Assembly (NCBI GenBank): GCA_902363835.1
Contig: CABJBM010000054.1
Location: forward strand, 1 to 11,271
Origin: Lachnospiraceae bacterium
GTDB lineage: Bacteria; Bacillota; Clostridia; Lachnospirales; Lachnospiraceae
DNA length: 11,271 bases
Direction: 5' to 3'
This document shows, piece by piece, positions 6,371 through 11,271 of this stretch. The position numbers and the translations under genes were made by a program. Position 1 is the stretch's first letter. Every line of letters starts with the position of its first letter. The notes beneath the pieces were generated by a model that was not told the origin of the DNA, searched no databases, and was given only the letters and a program-made list of their open reading frames with translations.

Positions 6371-6404
6371 AAACAGAGCGCAATAAACTTGTGCTCTGTT
6401 TTTA
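6371..6404 (+). terminator. Intrinsic terminator after the repeat-protein gene
   Basis: AAACAGAGC (6371-6379) pairs with GCTCTGTTT (6393-6401), a 9-bp stem followed by a short T-run. It sits 15 bp after the stop codon. With only about five Ts it may let some transcripts run into the regulator gene. Confidence 0.7.
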
Positions 6405-6425
6405 CTGGTTCCCTATTTGCTTTCA

Positions 6426-6434
6426 TGCTATAAT
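6426..6434 (+). promoter_or_regulatory. Extended -10 promoter of the OmpR-type regulator gene
   Basis: TGCTATAAT at 6426-6434 is a perfect extended -10 element (TGnTATAAT). No good -35 lies upstream, which such promoters do not need. The start site would be near 6441, about 18 nt before the ATG at 6459, so the regulator and kinase can be made independently of the repeat-protein promoter. Confidence 0.6.
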
Positions 6435-6458
6435 TACGGATAACAAGGCGGTGAAAAC

Positions 6459-7145
6459 ATGGCAAAAATATTGGTTTGTGACGATGAAAGCGGACTGAGG
6501 GCAGTTCTTAAAAGATATGCGGTCTTTGAAGGACATGAGGTGGTTGAAGCAGCTGACGGCATGGAGGCTGTTGAGGCCTGCCGCAAGGAATTCTTTGACA
6601 TTATTATAATGGACATTATGATGCCGGAATTAGATGGTTTTTCAGCGGTAAAAGAAATAAGAAAGACATCGGATATCCCGGTTATTATGCTTTCAGCGCG
6701 AGGGGAGGAATATGATAAGGTTTTAGGGTTTGAGGTTGGCATTGATGACTATGTAGTTAAGCCTTTTTCTTCTAAGGAAATCATGATGCGGGTAAATGCC
6801 ATACTGCGGAGAACTCAGAAAAATGGGATCGCATGTAATAATGATGACGGGCATGTTATATTCCGAAAAGAGGGATTTGAAGCAGATATGACCGCTTATC
6901 GGGTTTCAATTGACGGCATTCCCGCAAATCTTGCTCCAAAAGAATATGATCTGCTGTTCTTCTTGATCCGAAATAAAAACATCGCTGTTTCACGGGAAAA
7001 AATTCTCACGGAAGTATGGGGATTTGATTATTACGGCGATGACCGTACCCTTGATACACACATGAAATTATTGAGAAAATCCTTAGGCCCTTATGCAAAG
7101 TTTATTACTACTTTACGGGGATTAGGTTATCGGTTTGAGGGGTAG
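6459..7145 (+). CDS. OmpR/PhoB-family response regulator
   Basis: This 228-residue DNA-binding regulator is phosphorylated by the kinase encoded next to it. Residues 1-117 are the receiver, with Asp8-Asp9, phospho-acceptor Asp52 (IIMDIMMPELDG), Ser79 and Lys101 (VVKPFSSKE). Residues about 130-228 are the winged-helix output domain, with LAPKEYDLLFFL, the recognition region TEVWGFDYYGDDRTLDTHMKLLRKSL, and the closing wing ITTLRGLGYRFEG. All key residues are present and the length is normal. AAGGCGGTG precedes the start. Its stop lies 3 bp before the kinase start, so the two are co-translated. The 11-bp-phased sites upstream of the repeat-protein gene are its probable target; no such array is seen before its own gene. 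Confidence 0.96.
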   Translation: MAKILVCDDESGLRAVLKRYAVFEGHEVVEAADGMEAVEACRKEFFDIIIMDIMMPELDGFSAVKEIRKTSDIPVIMLSARGEEYDKVLGFEVGIDDYVVKPFSSKEIMMRVNAILRRTQKNGIACNNDDGHVIFRKEGFEADMTAYRVSIDGIPANLAPKEYDLLFFLIRNKNIAVSREKILTEVWGFDYYGDDRTLDTHMKLLRKSLGPYAKFITTLRGLGYRFEG

Positions 7146-7148
7146 CAT

Positions 7149-8546
7149 ATGAAAAAATCACAGCGGTTAATGTGGAAAATCTTTATCTTTTTGCTTGGAT
7201 TCTGCGCCTTGCTTCTTGTTGTTCTGTGGCTGTTTGAGACAGTATTTTTAAGCAACATGTATGAAGATATTCGAAGAAAAGAAATAAACAACGCTATTAT
7301 TTTGGTTGAGAAAAACATTGACAATCCCGATCTCAATCTAATTATAATGCAGCTTTCCGACAATTCGGAAATACTTGTGACTCCGGCACATGATTTCATA
7401 CCGCCGAACAAGCAGGGTTCTGAAAACAAGCCGAGTTCTGAAAACAGGCTGAATCCCGAAAACAAGCCAAACCCCGAAAACAAGCCAAATCCTGAAAACA
7501 GACCTCAAATGAGGCAGGCAATAACCGAAACAAGAGACTTTGTCACCTCTGACGGCAGAACAGTCTCCCTTGTTTTTTACGCCATTATATCTCCTGTCAA
7601 TGCAACCATATCCACCATAAAAGTTCAGTTGTGTTATGTTACCGGCATTATGTTCGTTTTATCCATTATTCTGGCATTTATTATTGCAAAAACCGTTTCA
7701 AAGCCCATTGAAAAACTGAATAAGAGCGCGAAAATACTGGCAACCGGAAACTATGACATTCATTTTTCAGGTAAGGGTTACAGAGAAATTCATGAGTTAT
7801 CGGACACATTGAATCATTCCGCTTCCGAACTTTCAAAGGTAGAAAGATTAAGACGCGATCTTATGGCTAATATCTCCCATGACTTGAGAACGCCTCTTGC
7901 TCTGATATACAGCTATGCTGAAATGATGCATGATTTCCCTGATGAAATCACTTTGGAGCAAACACAGACGATCATGGATGAAACTGAGCGGCTTTCCTCT
8001 TTGGTAAATGATATTCTTGATGTTTCCCGGCTGGAAACCGGCACAATGGAACTAAACACATCAGCATATAATATTACGGAAAGCATTGACAAAACCGTCA
8101 GCAGAATAGCCGACTTGGTTAAAAAAGAAAATTACAGCCTTATCTTTGAACATGAGGAGGAGATCTTCGTAAATGCGGATGAAGTGAAAATAACACAGGC
8201 AATCTATAATTTGCTGACCAACGCAATTCATTACAGCACAAATGATCTGACTATTTTCATTCGGCAAAAAGTTATAAATGAATCCGTCAGAATTGAGGTT
8301 GAAGATCGTGGTGAGGGAATTGACAAGGATCATCTGCCTTACATTTGGGACAGATATTATAAAATTGATAAAAAGCATAAACGCGCTATCACAGGAACCG
8401 GCCTTGGACTGTCAATTGTGAAAAAAATTGTGGAGCTGCATCACGGCGGCTGCGGAGTGGATTCGCAAATAGGCAAAGGCAGTATATTCTGGTTTCAGAT
8501 ACCGGGAATTAATAAGATCCGGCCAAAAGAAAAACAATCCAGTTAA
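7149..8546 (+). CDS. Membrane sensor histidine kinase, partner of the OmpR-type regulator
   Basis: This 465-residue kinase has a transmembrane helix at about 9-31, an extracytoplasmic segment of about 125 residues, a second transmembrane helix at about 158-180, and a HAMP linker. The HisKA domain contains MANISHDLRTPLALI (phospho-accepting His244). The ATP-binding domain shows NLLTNAIHYS (N box), VEDRGEGI (G1), YIWDRYYKID (F box) and GTGLGLSIVKKI (G2). All catalytic motifs are intact. The sensor segment is unusual in being largely a low-complexity stretch of NPENKP-type hexapeptides (residues 91-120) rather than a recognisable sensor fold. GAGGGG lies inside the end of the regulator gene as the ribosome binding site. 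The signal is unknown; the exported repeat protein encoded upstream would be on the same side of the membrane as this segment. Confidence 0.95.
   Translation: MKKSQRLMWKIFIFLLGFCALLLVVLWLFETVFLSNMYEDIRRKEINNAIILVEKNIDNPDLNLIIMQLSDNSEILVTPAHDFIPPNKQGSENKPSSENRLNPENKPNPENKPNPENRPQMRQAITETRDFVTSDGRTVSLVFYAIISPVNATISTIKVQLCYVTGIMFVLSIILAFIIAKTVSKPIEKLNKSAKILATGNYDIHFSGKGYREIHELSDTLNHSASELSKVERLRRDLMANISHDLRTPLALIYSYAEMMHDFPDEITLEQTQTIMDETERLSSLVNDILDVSRLETGTMELNTSAYNITESIDKTVSRIADLVKKENYSLIFEHEEEIFVNADEVKITQAIYNLLTNAIHYSTNDLTIFIRQKVINESVRIEVEDRGEGIDKDHLPYIWDRYYKIDKKHKRAITGTGLGLSIVKKIVELHHGGCGVDSQIGKGSIFWFQIPGINKIRPKEKQSS
7419..7508 (+). repeat. Five 18-bp repeats encoding a PENKPN spacer in the kinase sensor region
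   Basis: Five in-frame 18-bp units encode SENKPS, SENRLN, PENKPN, PENKPN and PENRPQ (kinase residues 91-120); a weaker PPNKQG unit precedes them. The core GAAAACAAGCC recurs. The hydrophilic, proline-rich product should be extended and flexible. Such short in-frame repeats can change copy number by slippage without breaking the frame. Confidence 0.85.
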
Positions 8547-8549
8547 CAC

Positions 8550-8589
8550 AATTAAAACGCCTGGCAGGCTCAAAATCCCGTCAGGCGTT
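8550..8589 (-). terminator. Terminator between the kinase gene and aspA, mainly serving aspA
   Basis: AACGCCTG (8556-8563) pairs with CAGGCGTT (8582-8589); inner GC and GG/CC pairs lengthen the stem. Read on the minus strand the hairpin is followed by TTTTAATT, a U-tract, so it ends aspA transcription. On the plus strand no T-run follows, so it would stop kinase transcripts less efficiently. Confidence 0.75.
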
Positions 8590-8627
8590 ATGTCGTTATG
8601 AATCCCCACCCATGATAGGAACTGCGG

Positions 8628-10073
8628 TTACGCTTCCATCCTTTTCTTTAATAACAAACTCTTACCTGATATTCCCGGCTCTGTCATATGTACCGGATCT
8701 AATATGCGGTCCAGTTCTTCTTCACCTATCAGTTTTTCCTGCAGAATCAGAGTTCTTACGGATTTGCCGCTTATCATGGCTTTCTTAGCGATATCTGCCG
8801 CCTTTTGGTACCCAACATGGGGACAAATGGCTGTGATGATTCCCACACTGTTTTCTACCAGGTACCGGCATCTTGCTTCGTTAGCCGTAATGCCCGATAC
8901 ACAGTTGTCTACAAATGTTTGTACGGCATAAGCAAGTGTGTCAATTGACTGGAACATGCAATAAAAGATGATTGGTTCAAATGCATTTAATTCCAATTGT
9001 CCGGCTTCTGCCGCCATGGTAATGGTCACATCATTACCTATGATATTAAAGGCAACCTGATTCACAACTTCAGGAATTACCGGATTTACCTTTCCGGGCA
9101 TAATGGAGGACCCGTTTTGCTTAGCAGGAAGGTTGATTTCATAAAAGCCTGTCCTTGGCCCGGAAGACATCAGGCGAAGGTCATTGGCAATTTTAGACAA
9201 TGTCACGGCACAAGCCTTGACAGCACCTGATACGGCGACAAAAGGGTCGAGATTTTGTGTCGCATCTATTAAATCTTCAGCCTGCACCAATTCCATATTG
9301 GACACCTTCGCTAAATTAGGCACAATACGGTTGAAATAGCTCACATCTGCATTGATCCCTGTCCCTATGGCTGTTCCACCCATATTCAAAGTACACATTT
9401 CTTCCATTGCTTTGTCCATGCGGCGGATGTCACGCATAATTGCTGTTGAATAGGCCTTGAACTCCTGACCTAACCGAATGGGCACTGCATCCTGCATCTG
9501 GGTGCGTCCCATCTTCAGAACATGATCAAATTCGTCAGCTTTTTCACAAAATGCTTTATGCAGCCGAAGAAGTTCTTTTTTCAGCTTTTTAAGAAGCCTT
9601 AAAGAAGTCATTTTCCCGGCACTTGGAACCACGTCATTTGTGGACTGTCCGCAGTTTACATGATCATTGGGATTCACAATAGAATAATCACCTTTTTGTC
9701 CGCCAAGAATCTCAATGGCACGGTTGGCTATTACTTCGTTGGCGTTCATATTCAGAGAGGTTCCTGCTCCGCCCTGAATGGGATCAACGATAAATTCTTT
9801 ATGGAATCGTCCTGCCAGTATTTCGTCACATGCCTGAACAATCGCTTCTGCCGTTTTTTTGTCCAGAAGACCTATTTCAAGATTGGTAATGGCTGCTGCT
9901 TTTTTTATGTAAGCAAGACTGTTAATGATTTCAGGGTGAATGTTGAGGCCGGTAATATGAAAATTTTCTGCCGCACGCATGGATTGTACGCCATAATACA
10001 CGTTGCCCGGTACATCCTTAATTCCTATGGAATCCTTTTCTACCCGGTAATTTTTGTTCTTTATATTATCCAA
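8628..10073 (-). CDS. aspA: Aspartate ammonia-lyase (aspartase)
   Basis: This enzyme reversibly converts L-aspartate to fumarate and ammonia in the cytoplasm. The 481-residue protein has the full fumarase/aspartase layout: GAGTSLNMNANEV (about 102-114), GQSTNDVVP (about 142-150), the central helical bundle, and the superfamily signature GSSIMPGKVNP (321-331) whose serine pair 322-323 lies on the catalytic loop. Overall sequence (AENFHITG, QNLDPFVAVSGA) and length close to the 478 residues of the E. coli enzyme favour aspartase over fumarase or argininosuccinate lyase. The start is TTG at 10073, with GGAGGA 7 bp upstream; a TTG at 10097 would leave this site inside the coding region and is rejected. 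Expressed from its own promoter and divergent from a LysR-type regulator. Confidence 0.94.
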   Translation of the reverse strand: MDNIKNKNYRVEKDSIGIKDVPGNVYYGVQSMRAAENFHITGLNIHPEIINSLAYIKKAAAITNLEIGLLDKKTAEAIVQACDEILAGRFHKEFIVDPIQGGAGTSLNMNANEVIANRAIEILGGQKGDYSIVNPNDHVNCGQSTNDVVPSAGKMTSLRLLKKLKKELLRLHKAFCEKADEFDHVLKMGRTQMQDAVPIRLGQEFKAYSTAIMRDIRRMDKAMEEMCTLNMGGTAIGTGINADVSYFNRIVPNLAKVSNMELVQAEDLIDATQNLDPFVAVSGAVKACAVTLSKIANDLRLMSSGPRTGFYEINLPAKQNGSSIMPGKVNPVIPEVVNQVAFNIIGNDVTITMAAEAGQLELNAFEPIIFYCMFQSIDTLAYAVQTFVDNCVSGITANEARCRYLVENSVGIITAICPHVGYQKAADIAKKAMISGKSVRTLILQEKLIGEEELDRILDPVHMTEPGISGKSLLLKKRMEA

Positions 10074-10119
10074 TGATGAGTCCTCCGTAATTGGCAAAAT
10101 GCCGTTTTGTCTTGTATTT

Positions 10120-10148
10120 ATTATAGAATTTATTTATAATATAATCAA
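10120..10148 (-). promoter_or_regulatory. aspA promoter
   Basis: On the minus strand TTGATT (10148-10143) and a perfect TATAAT (10125-10120) are separated by 17 bp. The start site falls near 10113, giving a leader of about 40 nt that contains the GGAGGA site. Confidence 0.7.
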
Positions 10149-10176
10149 ATACGTATATTTCTATGATTAGTATAAT
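10142..10176 (+). promoter_or_regulatory. LysR-gene -10 and candidate operator between aspA and the regulator
   Basis: TATAAT at 10171-10176 lies 37 bp before the regulator start and is its probable -10; the -35 region is poor. An inverted repeat TAATC (10142-10146) and GATTA (10165-10169) brackets the 8-bp palindrome ATACGTAT (10149-10156). It overlaps the aspA -35 and abuts the regulator -10, the usual place for a LysR-type protein to control both directions. Being AT-rich, such repeats can arise by chance. Confidence 0.4.
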
Positions 10177-10212
10177 TCTAAAGTTATCTATAACCCGGAA
10201 TGGAGGTTAACC

Positions 10213-11151
10213 ATGTTTAAGGGAATGGACTATGTATATTTGGTATACAAAGAACAGAGTTTTTCCAAAGCAGCAAAAAAGCTATTTATTTCCCAGCCTT
10301 CTCTAAGCGCTACAATAAAAAGAATAGAGAGCAAAATTGGATGTCCGATTTTTGACAGAAGCACAAAGCCTTTGACCCTGACGGAATGTGGAGAAAAGTA
10401 CATTAAGTCTGTGGAGGAAATGCTTTTTATTGAAAATGAATTCTACAACTTTGTAAATGACTGGGGAGACTTGAAAATAGGAAAGCTGGTTTTGGGAGGA
10501 AGCAGCCTTTTTTCTTCATGGGTATTGCCTCATTTAATGGGTGAATTTACCCAGCGCTTTCCAATGGTTAAGGTGGAGCTGATTGAAGAGAGCACAGCAG
10601 AGCTGGCATCATATCTTCAAAACGGCAGAATTGATTTGATGATTGATAATTGTGCTCTGGACAAAGGGATATTTGACAGCAGTATTTACAAAAAAGAACA
10701 TTTGCTTCTGGCCGTGCCGAAAAGCCTTGAAATCAATCAAAAAGCAGAACAGTACCAGATCCCAGTGGAATGGATTCTTGATGGTTCATTTTTGGAGGAA
10801 AAGATTCAGCCGGTACCGCTGAAACTGTTTGAAAAGGAACCATTTATTATGCTCAAGCCAGAGAATGACACAAGAAAACGTGCTATGGAAATTCTGCAGG
10901 AGCATGACATTACTCCAAATATTGTATTTGAACTTGACCAGCAGCTTACTTCTTACAACATAACTTGTTCGGGAATGGGAATATCCTTTATCAGCGACAC
11001 ACTGATCGCGCAGGTTCTATCTCATCCAAATGTGATTTATTATAAAATCCATAATAAAATTTGCCATCGGAATTTATACTTTTATTGGAAAACAGGGCGG
11101 CGTTTCACCCGGGCAATGGAGGAATTTTTAAAAATTGCAAAGAACAGATAA
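10213..11151 (+). CDS. LysR-type transcriptional regulator
   Basis: This 312-residue DNA-binding protein has the LysR N-terminal winged helix-turn-helix at about residues 4-63 (SFSKAAKKLFISQPSLSATIKRIESKIGCPIFDRS), a helical linker, and a two-lobed effector-binding domain from about 90 on (LGGSSLFSSWVLPHLMGEFTQRFP; GRIDLMIDN; SYNITCSGMGISFISDTL). Length and layout are normal for the family. The start is fixed by GGAGG about 7 bp upstream of the ATG. It is divergent from aspA and shares its control region, so it is the likely regulator of aspA; the effector is unknown, though aspartate or fumarate is a reasonable guess. Confidence 0.95.
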   Translation: MFKGMDYVYLVYKEQSFSKAAKKLFISQPSLSATIKRIESKIGCPIFDRSTKPLTLTECGEKYIKSVEEMLFIENEFYNFVNDWGDLKIGKLVLGGSSLFSSWVLPHLMGEFTQRFPMVKVELIEESTAELASYLQNGRIDLMIDNCALDKGIFDSSIYKKEHLLLAVPKSLEINQKAEQYQIPVEWILDGSFLEEKIQPVPLKLFEKEPFIMLKPENDTRKRAMEILQEHDITPNIVFELDQQLTSYNITCSGMGISFISDTLIAQVLSHPNVIYYKIHNKICHRNLYFYWKTGRRFTRAMEEFLKIAKNR

Positions 11152-11192
11152 AGCTGATATACCTGGTTTTCCTGTTTTCAGACAAATCATGA

Positions 11193-11264
11193 CCACCCGT
11201 AAAACGGGTGGTTTGCACTAAGGCTGTAAGCCTTTGTTACCGGCCAGCGCCTCAAGACGCTGGC
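11193..11264. mobile_element. Three consecutive hairpins, possible end of an IS200/IS605-type element
   Basis: Three stems follow one another: CCACCCGT/ACGGGTGG (11193-11211, 3-nt loop), AAGGCT/AGCCTT (11220-11234, 3-nt loop) and GCCAGCG/CGCTGGC (11243-11264, 8-nt loop). Subterminal hairpins are the hallmark of IS200/IS605-type ends, and this pattern resembles the structured ends seen near such transposases in clostridia (recollection, not a search). The element itself would lie beyond the right edge; no transposase is visible here. The first hairpin, followed by TTTG, could instead simply terminate the LysR-type gene, and the whole could be another structured RNA. Confidence 0.45.
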
Positions 11265-11271
11265 TTTCACT

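Noticed and set aside
10074..10097. Longer start for aspartase (TTG at 10097).
   Set aside because: No ribosome binding site precedes it, and the GGAGGA site would then be inside the coding region.
1..11271. CRISPR array, tRNA, rRNA or known riboswitch.
   Set aside because: No set of regularly spaced repeats with unique spacers, no cloverleaf with a T-loop, and no recognisable riboswitch core was found by eye; the regular repeats present are coding or 11-bp half-sites.

Overview
The window reads as the chromosome of a low-to-moderate-GC anaerobic Firmicute, most likely a Lachnospiraceae/Clostridium-type organism. The grounds are strong GGAGG-type ribosome binding sites, a lipoprotein sugar-binding protein beside a YesM/YesN-type two-component pair, an OmpR-type regulator/kinase pair, and divergent aspA/LysR genes. 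This placement is inference from gene content and style; there is no rRNA or tRNA gene to anchor it.

Layout. (1) Positions 1-1789: a lipoprotein ABC sugar-binding protein on the minus strand, followed (3' side) by a large imperfect inverted repeat, with a 254-bp divergent control region upstream. (2) Positions 1790-5080: a YesM-like sensor kinase overlapping a YesN-like response regulator (receiver plus AraC-type DNA-binding domain), then an intrinsic terminator. The regulator is split by a single in-frame TAA after the receiver domain; reading resumes in the same frame for another 370 codons, so it looks like a recent nonsense pseudogene. (3) Positions 5081-5492: a gene-poor stretch holding the tail of a decayed AraC-family gene, a GC-rich hairpin, five TTCAG-type half-sites phased at exactly 11 bp, a good promoter, and an unusual leader with a start-stop ATG-TAA and an 18-codon ORF. 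(4) Positions 5493-8546: an exported protein made almost wholly of four 61-residue repeats (exactly 183 bp each), then an OmpR-family response regulator and its membrane histidine kinase. (5) Positions 8550-11151: aspartate ammonia-lyase (minus strand, TTG start) and a divergent LysR-type regulator sharing a 139-bp control region. (6) Positions 11193-11264: three back-to-back hairpins at the window edge that resemble the structured end of an IS200/IS605-type element.

How they work together. The sugar-binding protein and the YesM/YesN pair form a classical divergent unit in which the kinase senses an extracellular sugar state and the regulator switches on uptake; the nonsense codon probably breaks that switch. 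The repeat protein, regulator and kinase form a second self-contained unit. The phased half-sites sit just upstream of the repeat-protein promoter, as expected if the OmpR-type regulator activates it, and the repeat protein would be exported to the side of the membrane where the kinase sensor domain lies. Of everything here, this unit is the best candidate for something not well described. AspA makes fumarate and ammonia from aspartate, and the adjacent LysR protein is its likely regulator.
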